A program made the position numbers and the translations under genes. The notes below the pieces were generated by a model. The model did no database searches. It was not told where the DNA came from and was given only the letters and a program-made list of their open reading frames with translations. A stretch of DNA of 13,587 nt from an uncultured Clostridium sp. (lineage in GTDB: Bacteria > Bacillota > Clostridia > Oscillospirales > Acutalibacteraceae): contig CAKUYY010000036.1 in the NCBI GenBank assembly GCA_934717555.1, forward strand, positions 1-13,587. The letters run 5' to 3'. Below are positions 5,024 through 12,167 of this stretch, one piece after another. The first letter of the stretch is position 1. Every line of letters starts with the position of its first letter.

Positions 5024-7074
5024 AGAAGGGCTTCTATTCTAAATTGGCGTGGACGGGGATCCGGAAAAATAAAAAACTCTATACCCCTTATTTTTTGACC
5101 TGCATCGGCATGGTCATGATGTTTTACATCGTTTCTTTTTTAAGTACCAGCAAGGTGCTCAAGGAAATAAAAGGCGGGGATACTATGCAGTCCATGCTCA
5201 TGCTGGGATGCGGGGTAATCGGCGTATTCGCCCTGATCTTTTTGTTTTACACCAATTCCTTTCTGATCCGCAGAAGAAAAAAGGAATTCGGCCTTTATAA
5301 TATCCTGGGCATGGGGAAATGGAATCTGGCCCGGGTGCTGCTTTGGGAGAGTATTATCATTGCGGTGATTTCTCTGGGCGTCGGCCTGTTGGCAGGGATA
5401 ATACTATCTAAGTTTGCGGAGCTGGGGATGGTTAATATTTTGGCGGGCGACGCGACGTTTTCCCTAAATGTAGAACCCATCGCCATTGTGCAGACCCTTA
5501 TCCTGTTTGCTGTTATTTTTGTTTTGATCCTTCTCAATACACTGCGACAGATCCACTTGACCAATCCCATTGAACTTTTGCACAGCGAAAATACGGGGGA
5601 AAGGCCGCCAAAAGCCAACTGGTTTTTGGCTCTGATAGGCGCGGTGATTCTAGGGTGCGCTTACTATCTGGCGGTAACCATTGAAAATCCTGTGGTAGCC
5701 CTGCTGTGGTTTTTTGTGGCGGTTATCATGGTGATTGTAGCCACATATCTGTTGTTCGTGTCCGGTTCGGTGACGGTTTGCCGGATGTTACAGAAGAAAA
5801 AGAAGTACTATTACAAGACGAACCACTTTGTTTCCGTTTCCTCCATGGTTTATCGGATGAAAAGAAACGGGGCGGGCTTGGCCTCCATCTGTATCCTCTG
5901 CACGATGGTGTTAGTAATGATTTCTAGTACAGTATGCCTTTATATTGGGTCAGAAGATAGCCTGCGTACCCGATATCCCCGGAATATCACCTTGGATACC
6001 ATAGTCAGCGGCATGTCCATGATGGATTCCGATCAGACGGACATGGTTAGGACGCTTTCACAACAGGCAGCATTGTCGAATGGCCAGCAGGTTTCCAATG
6101 TTCTGGATTACCGGGTGGCCACGTTTGCTGGATATCCCAGTGATGGCAGGATCACTCTGGATGGGTCAAACCTGTATAGTTTTCAGCTGAGCGGCTATGC
6201 AGATGTGTGGCAGGTCTTCCTTGTTCCCCTGGAGGATTACAACCGTTTGATGGGGCAGAATGAGACCCTTGCGCCCAATGAAGCCCTTCTTTATACCACC
6301 AAGGAGGTTCCTTATGTGCAGGACAGTATCACAATTGAGGATGGTGCCCCCCTGGCTATCAAAGAAGTAGTACCCGATTTTGTGGACAATGGGATGGATG
6401 CCATGCAGATGATCCCTTCCCTGTATCTCTTTGTACCAGATATGGAGCAAATAGCGGCCCCCTTGATGGAAAAAAGCCTGAATGGAGAGATAGGAACGGT
6501 CAACCTGCACTGGTATTATGGGTTTGACCTTGACTGTGAGGATGACATTCAGATATCCATTCTGAACCAGATTGAAGAGGAGCTACAAAAAGCTGATTTT
6601 TCAAACGGTGAGGAATTCTTTTCTACCTTATGTGAAGGCGTGGCTCAAGAAAGGGCAGGATTTTATGGGCTGTACGGGGGCCTGTTTTTCCTGGGAATCT
6701 TATTGGGGATTGTTTTCCTGTTTGCAGCTGTATTGATCGTATATTATAAACAGATTTCAGAAGGATACGAGGATCAGTCCCGCTTTGAGATTATGCAAAA
6801 GGTGGGTATGACAAAAAAAGAAATCAGGAAAAGTATCAATTCCCAGGTGCTAACGGTCTTTTTCCTGCCTCTCATAGCGGCCGGCGTCCATTTGGCGTTC
6901 GCTTTTCCGTTTATGTATAAGATGCTTACCCTGTTTAGCCTGATGAATCTAAATCTGCTGATTTTGGTGACGGTGGGTTGTTATCTGATTTTCGCGCTGT
7001 TCTATGTGCTAATCTATCGGATTACATCGAAAGCCTATTATTCCATTGTCAGCGGGGCAAAGGAGGACTTATGA
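5020..7074 (+). CDS. bceB: BceB-type ABC transporter permease (10 TM, large extracellular domain)
   Basis: The product is 684 residues, slightly longer than typical BceB (about 650). Ten TM helices are visible at roughly 21-43, 58-82, 108-132, 155-177, 202-220, 227-249, 287-309, 549-575, 608-633 and 645-667. A hydrophilic extracellular domain of about 240 residues (310-548) lies between TM7 and TM8, as in BceB. Both halves show the FtsX-type motif after TM2 and TM8: RRRKKEFGLYNILGMGKWNL (84-103) and SRFEIMQKVGMTKKEIRKS (587-605). The extracellular domain is the part known in this family to recognise the peptide and shape specificity; its sequence here does not tell me the ligand. The gene overlaps bceA by four bases at the start and the lipoprotein gene by four at the end, so all three are coupled. 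Confidence 0.92.
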   Translation: MKKGFYSKLAWTGIRKNKKLYTPYFLTCIGMVMMFYIVSFLSTSKVLKEIKGGDTMQSMLMLGCGVIGVFALIFLFYTNSFLIRRRKKEFGLYNILGMGKWNLARVLLWESIIIAVISLGVGLLAGIILSKFAELGMVNILAGDATFSLNVEPIAIVQTLILFAVIFVLILLNTLRQIHLTNPIELLHSENTGERPPKANWFLALIGAVILGCAYYLAVTIENPVVALLWFFVAVIMVIVATYLLFVSGSVTVCRMLQKKKKYYYKTNHFVSVSSMVYRMKRNGAGLASICILCTMVLVMISSTVCLYIGSEDSLRTRYPRNITLDTIVSGMSMMDSDQTDMVRTLSQQAALSNGQQVSNVLDYRVATFAGYPSDGRITLDGSNLYSFQLSGYADVWQVFLVPLEDYNRLMGQNETLAPNEALLYTTKEVPYVQDSITIEDGAPLAIKEVVPDFVDNGMDAMQMIPSLYLFVPDMEQIAAPLMEKSLNGEIGTVNLHWYYGFDLDCEDDIQISILNQIEEELQKADFSNGEEFFSTLCEGVAQERAGFYGLYGGLFFLGILLGIVFLFAAVLIVYYKQISEGYEDQSRFEIMQKVGMTKKEIRKSINSQVLTVFFLPLIAAGVHLAFAFPFMYKMLTLFSLMNLNLLILVTVGCYLIFALFYVLIYRITSKAYYSIVSGAKEDL

Positions 7075-7535
7075 AAAGGATAGGAGCGATGGCTCTGGTG
7101 TTGTGCCTGGCCGTTTGTTTGTCCGCCTGCTATGCGCAGCCGAAGGAAACCTACCGCTTACTCAGCGGGGTAGTGGAAAATTTAGGGACTTCCCAGATTA
7201 CGGAGGAAAAATACTTGATAGGGGTTCGCGATCTGGGAAAAGACGCTTACACAGGTACCTACCAGGCGGAGTGTACTGGGGATACTGGCAGAGATGTGAT
7301 ATTTGGCGGAGCTTCCCTGGAAAGAAGGCAGCTTCATATCTATGGATCCATCCACACGGGCAAGGGAAAGGCGACGGTGAGAATCCGCCAGAACGAAGAG
7401 GTGAAAGAGCTTTCGGTAGATCAGGACGGAATCTTTGAAACCGATTTAAACCTGGAAAACGGAGGCAACTATATTATGGTGTCTTATGAGGACTTTCAGG
7501 GAAGCGTAACCTTGACCTCGGAAAATCAAGCCTAA
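7071..7535 (+). CDS. Small predicted lipoprotein in the bce operon
   Basis: The protein has 154 residues. The first 20 form a lipoprotein signal peptide: basic MKR, hydrophobic IGAMALVLCLAVC, then the lipobox LSAC with C20 as the expected lipidated cysteine. The mature part is rich in predicted beta strands. One segment, TGTYQAECTGDTGRDVIFGG, is followed by strand-like HIYGSIHTGKGKATVRIRQN and ETDLNLENGGNYIMVSYED, suggesting a compact beta-sandwich. I know of no function. The ATG at 7071 overlaps the permease stop (ATGA) and has AAAGGAGG four bases upstream, so it is made with BceAB. A role as an outer-surface partner that helps peptide recognition or shields the envelope is an inference from context. 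The reading frame continues past its TAA into the next small protein (see findings). Confidence 0.8.
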   Translation: MKRIGAMALVLCLAVCLSACYAQPKETYRLLSGVVENLGTSQITEEKYLIGVRDLGKDAYTGTYQAECTGDTGRDVIFGGASLERRQLHIYGSIHTGKGKATVRIRQNEEVKELSVDQDGIFETDLNLENGGNYIMVSYEDFQGSVTLTSENQA

Positions 7536-7562
7536 GCATTCAGGGAAGAAGGCGTTGTCTAT

Positions 7563-7715
7563 ATGGGATTACAAGCTGTAGCAATACAAGGACACATCAA
7601 TTGGAATGGAGTATGGCAGAGTATCGTTGATACATGGGTTCCCTTGCTGATCGCTGGAATCATGATTGCGGCGGTGTTGATTATTTTTAGAATCATCCGA
7701 AAAAGGAAAAGATGA
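7563..7715 (+). CDS. 50-residue single-TM membrane protein
   Basis: ATG at 7563 opens a 50-codon frame ending TGA at 7713-7715. The N-terminal 24 residues are polar or aromatic (QGHINWNGVWQSIVDTW), followed by one TM helix (about 26-44: PLLIAGIMIAAVLIIF) and a basic tail, RIIRKRKR. By the positive-inside rule the N terminus faces outward. GGGAAGAAGG lies about 10 bases upstream, a usable ribosome binding site. It fills the space between the lipoprotein and glycosyltransferase genes with 27-base gaps on each side. The frame is the same as that of the lipoprotein, separated from it only by one TAA and nine sense codons. It could therefore be a separate small protein, or the former membrane anchor of a longer lipoprotein. 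No family is recognised. Confidence 0.65.
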   Translation: MGLQAVAIQGHINWNGVWQSIVDTWVPLLIAGIMIAAVLIIFRIIRKRKR

Positions 7716-7742
7716 GCAAATAACAGAAAGAAGGGGAGAAAA

Positions 7743-8465
7743 ATGAAAAAACTGATCAAAAAACTCTTCAAGCTGGTATTCTCCCTGATCACATTGGTCC
7801 TTTGCGCCGCTGTGATTGCGGGGACTGTCTTTGGAATCATGGGATACCATATGTACAAAGAAGCGGTGGAACAGAACCCCGTGGCGGAAAAGGTGGAAAC
7901 AATCCGCCATATGGATGGATTTACCTCTTATGAACAGCTTCCGGATATTTATATCGATGCGGTGATTTCGGCGGAAGACCGGCGCTTTTGGTCTCATCAT
8001 GGGATCGATTTGATGGCCATTGGACGGGCAGTGTGGAACGACATCCGTACATTCTCCTTTGCGGAAGGGGGTAGCACCATTACCCAGCAATTAGCGAAGA
8101 ATCTTTATTTCACTCAAGAAAAAAAGCTGGAACGGAAATTCGCTGAGATTTTTGCCGCTTTTGAGCTGGAATCTCAAAACAGCAAGGAAGAGATTTTAGA
8201 GCTGTATGTCAACACCATTTATTTTGGAAGCGGCTATTACGGCATCTATCAGGCGGCTCAGGGATATTTTGGAAAAGAGCCTTCCCAACTGGATGACGGG
8301 GAAGCCGTGATGCTGGCTGGACTTCCCAACGCGCCTTCTGCCTATTCGCCGGACTCCAGCCCGGAGCTGGCCCGGGAAAGGATGGGGCAGGTACTGGACT
8401 GTATGATCGACTGTGATAAGATGACAAGAGAAAAAGCAGACCTGCTGCTATCGGAATGGCGGTAA
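7743..8465 (+). CDS. Membrane-anchored monofunctional peptidoglycan glycosyltransferase (GT51)
   Basis: The 240-residue protein has an N-terminal cytoplasmic basic stretch (MKKLIKKLFK), one TM helix (about 11-36) and an extracellular GT51 domain with all main motifs. These are AEDRRFWSHHGID with catalytic Glu E78, GGSTITQQLAKN (109-120), RKFAEIFAAFELE with the second Glu E135, KEEILELYVNTIYFG (148-162), and LAGLPNAPSAYSP near the end. There is no transpeptidase domain; the length matches stand-alone MtgA/SgtB-type enzymes. It polymerises lipid II into glycan strands at the outer face of the membrane. AAGGGGAG sits four bases before the ATG. As the last gene of the bce operon it would be raised when BceAB is induced. 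A plausible reason is to consume or protect lipid II when a peptide antibiotic attacks it. Confidence 0.9.
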   Translation: MKKLIKKLFKLVFSLITLVLCAAVIAGTVFGIMGYHMYKEAVEQNPVAEKVETIRHMDGFTSYEQLPDIYIDAVISAEDRRFWSHHGIDLMAIGRAVWNDIRTFSFAEGGSTITQQLAKNLYFTQEKKLERKFAEIFAAFELESQNSKEEILELYVNTIYFGSGYYGIYQAAQGYFGKEPSQLDDGEAVMLAGLPNAPSAYSPDSSPELARERMGQVLDCMIDCDKMTREKADLLLSEWR

Positions 8466-8509
8466 AATTTTTGGTTTGACAGAGACAGTGAAGAAGTAAG
8501 TTTCCGGCC

Positions 8510-8538
8510 TTTTCAAAAGGGAGTCCTTATGATATGAT
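8510..8538 (+). promoter_or_regulatory. Promoter of the yjdF unit
   Basis: TTTTCA (8510-8515) and TATGAT (8533-8538) are spaced by 17 bases. The start would fall near 8545, immediately before the structured leader, which supports the call. The -35 is a 4/6 match. Confidence 0.45.
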
Positions 8539-8544
8539 AACAGC

Positions 8545-8652
8545 GCAAAGATAAAAACACGGCCCGGTTGGTAGTCCGGGCGCAGCGGATGCTGTTAGTA
8601 ACCTGCCTCCTTGGTTGTCCATTCTTTGTGAAATGAATTTTTAAGGAGGACC
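8545..8652 (+). ncRNA. Probable yjdF-family riboswitch (azaaromatic-sensing leader)
   Basis: The leader upstream of yjdF contains a stem GCCCGG (8562-8567)/CCGGGC (8576-8581), then CGCAGCGG, GTTAGTAACCTGCC and finally the ribosome binding site. From memory these elements fit the yjdF RNA motif, which lies upstream of yjdF in Firmicutes and binds many azaaromatic compounds. GCAG (8582-8585) can pair with CTGC (8603-8606). CCTCCTT (8606-8612) is an exact complement of the Shine-Dalgarno AAGGAGG (8643-8649), giving a ready mechanism: free RNA hides the ribosome site and ligand binding exposes it. I have not aligned it to the Rfam model. Confidence 0.7.
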
Positions 8653-8657
8653 TTTTT

Positions 8658-9077
8658 ATGGAAAAGGCGCAGACAAAGTTTACGGTATTGTTTGAAAATC
8701 CCTTCTGGATTGGCGTGTATGAGCGGGAATATGATGGAAGATATGAAATCTGCAAAATCACATTCGGAGCGGAACCGAAAGATTACGAGGTCTATTGGTT
8801 TTTATTACAGCATTACCGGGAACTGAAGTTTAGTCCATCCATAGAATCTGCTGGGAAAACCGAAGGGTATATGAACCCTAAACGGATGCAGCGGGCGATC
8901 CACAGACAGACAGCCCCTGTTGGAATGGGGACAAAAGCCCAGCAGGCGCTCAGCCTTCAGCGGGACCAGCAAAAGCAGGAGCGGAGAACGGCTGCAAAAG
9001 AACGAAAAGAAGAGGAAAAACAGCGTCGTTTTTCCCTGCGGCAGCAAAAACGAAAAGAAAAACACAAAGGTCGCTGA
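8658..9077 (+). CDS. yjdF: YjdF family protein (DUF2992)
   Basis: The 139-residue protein matches the YjdF family. The N-terminal beta-rich half has KFTVLFENPFWIGVYERE, ITFGAEPKDYEVYWFLL and RELKFSPS. MNPKRMQRAIHRQ comes next, then a very basic, Lys/Arg/Gln/Glu-rich coiled C-terminal tail ending QKRKEKHKGR. The conserved pattern F-W-(I/V)-G-V, FGAEP and NPKR is what I rely on, together with the ending KEKHKGR. The molecular function is not known. Control by a riboswitch for azaaromatics suggests a role in handling toxic heterocyclic compounds, and the basic tail suggests nucleic-acid binding. ATG at 8658 has AAGGAGG eight bases upstream. It is a one-gene unit with its own promoter and terminator. 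Confidence 0.88.
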   Translation: MEKAQTKFTVLFENPFWIGVYEREYDGRYEICKITFGAEPKDYEVYWFLLQHYRELKFSPSIESAGKTEGYMNPKRMQRAIHRQTAPVGMGTKAQQALSLQRDQQKQERRTAAKERKEEEKQRRFSLRQQKRKEKHKGR

Positions 9078-9087
9078 CGGCTCGCAA

Positions 9088-9130
9088 AAAGGCCAGGATT
9101 CCACCTTTCAAAAGTGGAACCCTGGCCTTT
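9088..9130. terminator. Bidirectional terminator between yjdF and lanK
   Basis: Bases 9088-9104 pair with 9114-9130 over 17 positions with one mismatch, around a 9-base loop. On the minus strand the stem is followed by TTTTT, ideal for the converging lanK gene that ends at 9157. On the plus strand it is followed by TTTGTTAT, a weaker tail for yjdF. Confidence 0.85.
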
Positions 9131-9156
9131 GTTATCTCCATTAGAAAAAAGTTTTA

Positions 9157-10554
9157 TCAGGCTATATGCTCAGGAATACAGATACACGCAGAAAAACCGC
9201 CCTCGGGGGAATGATCTATTTCCAATGTCCCGCTATGGGCTTCTGCGATTTGCTTGACAATCAAAAGGCCCAGTCCGTGGCGCTGCTCCCCGGTACTGCT
9301 GTCACAGACCATATAATGGGGAGCGTTGCGCAGGGAAAGGAGCTGTTCTTGTGTGACGCCGATACCATTATCTGAAATGGTAATGTAACACATACCATTT
9401 TTATTTTTTAAGCTGGTGAAGATGGAGCAGCCATCAGGATTATGCACCTGGGCATTGATAATCAGATTGCACACGGCCCGTTTTAGCAAGTTTTCATCCG
9501 CCTCTATCATACAGACGGTCAAAGATTCTTCCGTGTTCCATTCTATGGGATATCGTCCGTCAGCATCCATATTTAAAAAATCCACCACCACTTTGCGGAG
9601 GAGGGAGACCGCGTTGACCGGCCTTCGATGTAAGGGCTGGGCGTTATATTCCAATTTGGAGAATAAATTTAAATCGTTAACCAGATTTTTCATACGGATG
9701 CTTTGAAGCCGGATAACACCGGCTTTTTTGCGCTCCTCTTCCGGCAGAGCTTTGTTTTCCTCCAGTTGGCTGGCGTATCCCATCACCATGGAAAGAGGGG
9801 TACGGATATCATGGGATACTCCGGAAATCCAGTTGACGCGGGCGGTTTCCTTTTTTCTCAAGCGGTATTCCTGGTTTCTCAGCTTTTCCGCTGTCTGATT
9901 GAGGGAACACGCCAGGGAAGAAAAAATACCTTTTTCTTTTACATGGATATCCGTGTTTTCTGGAAGACATTCCATTCCCTGGACAATAGGTTTCACGGAA
10001 CGAAGGATACCGGAGAAAGAAAACATAGAGATCACGAAAACAATGGTCAGATTAAAAAATAGAAAAAGAAGGATGGTTTGAGGGAAGTGAGCGATCATGT
10101 TATAGTCAAAGGCATTCCACATGGCTTTCCAGAGTGAAGTCTTGGGATTTCCTAAAATCAGCAGGTCGTCCCCATGCTCACTGGTAGTGGTGGGGTAATC
10201 TTCAATATAGCCACGGACCGCCCAGGAAAGCTCGGACAGGGAATACTGTTTGGGAATGTTTTCCGGTAAGTTCTCGCTGCTCCACTTGACCTTACCGCTG
10301 CCGTTATCCAGCAGAATAGCCCAGGCGCCGGATTCCTTTAATATGGTTTCCCCTTCCGAAGCCAAGTGGTAACTGCCGTCTTCTGATTGGATAAGGGCAT
10401 CAGACACCGTATCCGCGTCTTTCCATGGGCTTCTGCCCGATATTTGGCTATAGCTTATGGTACAAAAAAGGATAAAATTTAAAAATAGAAGAAGAAAAAT
10501 AGATAAAATCAACCCTAAAAAAACGCGGCGGATAAATCTTAAGGTGTTTTTCAT
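9157..10554 (-). CDS. lanK: LanK/CprK-type sensor histidine kinase
   Basis: The 465-residue kinase has TM1 (about 11-32), an extracellular domain of about 125 residues (33-158) and TM2 (159-182). A linker, the phosphoacceptor helix NWISGVSHDIRTPLSMVMGY (H248) and an ATPase domain follow. The ATPase shows the N box (VCNLIINAQVHNPDG, N363), DNGIGV (395-400), and HGLGLLIVKQI (426-436). The sensor domain contains GAWAILLDNGSGKVKWSSENLP and LLILGNPKTSLW, a pattern I associate with the LanK-like kinases of stand-alone lantibiotic-resistance systems such as CprK of C. difficile. It begins three bases after the lanR stop, with GGAGGG inside the end of lanR as its ribosome site, so the pair is coupled. 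It most likely senses a peptide outside the cell and phosphorylates LanR. Confidence 0.88.
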   Translation of the reverse strand: MKNTLRFIRRVFLGLILSIFLLLFLNFILFCTISYSQISGRSPWKDADTVSDALIQSEDGSYHLASEGETILKESGAWAILLDNGSGKVKWSSENLPENIPKQYSLSELSWAVRGYIEDYPTTTSEHGDDLLILGNPKTSLWKAMWNAFDYNMIAHFPQTILLFLFFNLTIVFVISMFSFSGILRSVKPIVQGMECLPENTDIHVKEKGIFSSLACSLNQTAEKLRNQEYRLRKKETARVNWISGVSHDIRTPLSMVMGYASQLEENKALPEEERKKAGVIRLQSIRMKNLVNDLNLFSKLEYNAQPLHRRPVNAVSLLRKVVVDFLNMDADGRYPIEWNTEESLTVCMIEADENLLKRAVCNLIINAQVHNPDGCSIFTSLKNKNGMCYITISDNGIGVTQEQLLSLRNAPHYMVCDSSTGEQRHGLGLLIVKQIAEAHSGTLEIDHSPEGGFSACICIPEHIA

Positions 10555-10557
10555 GGG

Positions 10558-11259
10558 TTATCCCTCCGTGATCAGTTTATATCCCAATCCTTTTACTGTA
10601 ATCAGGGAAACAGGTTTGGAGGGATTCTCCTCAATTTTTTCCCGGATCCGACGGATATGGGCCATAAGGGAATTTTCATATCCAAAAGGGTTTTCTCCCC
10701 AGGCCGCCTCACACAGCATGTCGATGGTTACAATTTTACCCGCGTTTCGGTAAAGGGCAGATAAAATTGCGAATTCCTTAGCGGTCAGGGGAATGTGTTC
10801 CCCGTGCTTGACTACTTCCGCTTTTTCAAAATCCAGCTGGCAGGCGGACAGACAAGCGAGAGGCTGTTCCTGTTTATAGCATCGGCGCAGGATAGCCCCG
10901 ATACGCAAGATCAGTTCTCTCGGCAGAAAAGGCTTTACCAGATAGTCATCTGCCCCTAGGCCCAGGCCAAGAAACTTGTCCTCATCCTCGCCCCGCGCGG
11001 TTAAAAATAAGACCGGGATGTCCGAAAAAGTCCGGATCTGCTGTAAAAGGGAAAAACCGTCCCCATCTGGAAGCATAACGTCCAGAACAGCGAATTCAGG
11101 TTTCCATTCTTTCCAAAGGGAGACTGCCTCTTTTACGGTTTTGGCGGTCTTCTGCTGGAGATATCCTTCTCCTTTTAAAATGGTTTCCACCATAGAAAGC
11201 AATTCCGGCTCATCGTCTACCAGAAGGATCCTTTTGTTTTTTATATAATCAAAATTCAT
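10558..11259 (-). CDS. lanR: LanR/CprR-type OmpR-family response regulator
   Basis: The 233-residue product has a receiver domain with D15/D16 (ILLVDDEPE), phosphoacceptor D60 (FAVLDVMLPDGDGF), T87 and K109 (DDYLVKPFLP). It also has a winged-helix domain with PLTAKEFAILSALYRNAG and SLMAHIRRIREKIEENP, ending KGLGYKLI. I chose ATG at 11259 rather than the in-frame ATG at 11277 because GAGGTGA lies five bases upstream and MNFDYIKNKRILLVDDE is the usual beginning. It is the first gene of the lanRK operon and is transcribed away from lanF. It is expected to bind the TGTAAGG repeats at 11323-11363 and activate the exporter. Confidence 0.9.
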   Translation of the reverse strand: MNFDYIKNKRILLVDDEPELLSMVETILKGEGYLQQKTAKTVKEAVSLWKEWKPEFAVLDVMLPDGDGFSLLQQIRTFSDIPVLFLTARGEDEDKFLGLGLGADDYLVKPFLPRELILRIGAILRRCYKQEQPLACLSACQLDFEKAEVVKHGEHIPLTAKEFAILSALYRNAGKIVTIDMLCEAAWGENPFGYENSLMAHIRRIREKIEENPSKPVSLITVKGLGYKLITEG

Positions 11260-11280
11260 AATGATCACCTCATACATCTG

Positions 11281-11312
11281 AGTATAGCATAGAAGAATCC
11301 CTTATGGCCAAC
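11281..11312 (-). promoter_or_regulatory. lanRK promoter
   Basis: On the minus strand TATACT (11281-11286) is preceded by TG one base upstream (TGC-TATACT), an extended -10. A weak -35 (TTGGCC) lies 19 bases further upstream. The start codon is 21 bases downstream of the -10. Confidence 0.45.
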
Positions 11313-11322
11313 AAATTGGTTA

Positions 11323-11363
11323 ATGTAAGGGAAATGTAAGGAAGAGAGAAGGAGAATGTAAGG
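11323..11363 (+). promoter_or_regulatory. Three phased TGTAAGG direct repeats, candidate LanR operator
   Basis: ATGTAAGG occurs at 11323-11330, 11334-11341 and 11356-11363, spaced 11 and 22 bases, so all three copies lie on the same face of the helix. Tandem half-sites at about 11-base spacing are typical for OmpR-family activators. The last copy ends 9 bases before the lanF -10, where a -35 would be. Confidence 0.7.
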
Positions 11364-11378
11364 TAGGCGTTTTATACT
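11350..11378 (+). promoter_or_regulatory. lanFEG promoter
   Basis: TATACT (11373-11378) is the -10, 30 bases before the lanF ATG. The -35 position (11350-11355, AGGAGA) does not match the consensus and is flanked by the third TGTAAGG repeat, as expected for an activator-dependent promoter. Confidence 0.6.
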
Positions 11379-11408
11379 AAAGGCATCAAAGGAAAGGAGA
11401 ACCTTAGT

Positions 11409-12167
11409 ATGAGCAACATGATTGAAACCTGTCATTTGACGAAAACATATTCCTATTTTACAGCGGTATCCGATTTGAACCTGCATATTCAAAAGGGAAG
11501 GATCTATGGTTTTTTAGGTCCCAATGGGGCGGGCAAGTCCACTACCATGAAAATGTTTTTGGGGTTGACGAAGCCAACAGAGGGAAGCTTTCAAATCGAC
11601 GGGAAATCCTATCCCAAAGACCGAATGGCCATTTTGCGGGAAATTGGGTCATTTATCGAGGCACCGGCCTTCTATGGAAATCTGAGCGGGGAAGAAAACC
11701 TGGATATCATCCGCAGAATCCTGAGGCTGCCCAAAAGCAGCGTAAGGGAGGCCCTGAAAACGGTAGGCCTGTTTGAACACCGCAAACGCCTTGCGAAAAA
11801 ATATTCCCTCGGTATGAAACAACGGCTGGGACTGGCTGGGGCTCTCCTGGGGCAGCCGCCTATTTTGATCCTGGATGAACCCACCAACGGACTTGACCCC
11901 GCGGGCATCCATGAAATCCGTACCCTGATCCGTTCCTTGCCTCAAAAATATGATTGTACGGTGCTGGTATCTTCCCATTTGTTGTCTGAAATAGAGCTGA
12001 TGGCGGATGATGTGGGCATTTTAAATCACGGCAGGCTTCTGTTTGAGGGGACTTTGCCGGAACTAAAGAATTTTGCACAAAGCAAAGGACTTCCCATCGA
12101 CAACCTGGAAGATACCTTCCTGGCGCTGATTGAGGAGGATAATCTGAAACGGGGTGACGGAAGATGA
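11409..12167 (+). CDS. lanF: LanF-type ABC transporter ATP-binding subunit (lantibiotic resistance)
   Basis: This 252-residue ATPase has Walker A GPNGAGKST (37-45), signature YSLGMKQRLGLAGALLG (132-148), Walker B ILILDEPTNGLDPAG (152-166) and H-loop H190 in SSHLLSEIE. The Q-loop position carries glutamate: GSFIEAPAFYGNLSG, E84. This E-loop is a known hallmark of the ATPases of LanFEG lantibiotic self-protection and resistance exporters. The start ATG at 11409 has AAGGAG nine bases upstream. The stop overlaps the lanE start (ATGA). With LanE and LanG it should move lantibiotic-like peptides from the membrane back to the medium. Absence of peptide biosynthesis genes nearby suggests resistance to foreign peptides. 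Confidence 0.92.
   Translation: MSNMIETCHLTKTYSYFTAVSDLNLHIQKGRIYGFLGPNGAGKSTTMKMFLGLTKPTEGSFQIDGKSYPKDRMAILREIGSFIEAPAFYGNLSGEENLDIIRRILRLPKSSVREALKTVGLFEHRKRLAKKYSLGMKQRLGLAGALLGQPPILILDEPTNGLDPAGIHEIRTLIRSLPQKYDCTVLVSSHLLSEIELMADDVGILNHGRLLFEGTLPELKNFAQSKGLPIDNLEDTFLALIEEDNLKRGDGR

Noticed and set aside
6978..7070. Longer start for the lipoprotein gene within bceB
   Set aside because: It would remove the N-terminal position of the signal peptide; ATG at 7071 has AAAGGAGG and leads directly into a lipobox signal.
7569..8090. 173-residue minus-strand frame opposite the small TM and GT51 genes
   Set aside because: It is antisense to a GT51 domain with all motifs and has no recognisable domain or ribosome binding site.
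8505..8523. CCTTTTCAAAAGG palindrome after the glycosyltransferase gene as a terminator
   Set aside because: The single-base centre leaves no workable loop and no T-tract follows; it overlaps the yjdF -35 instead.
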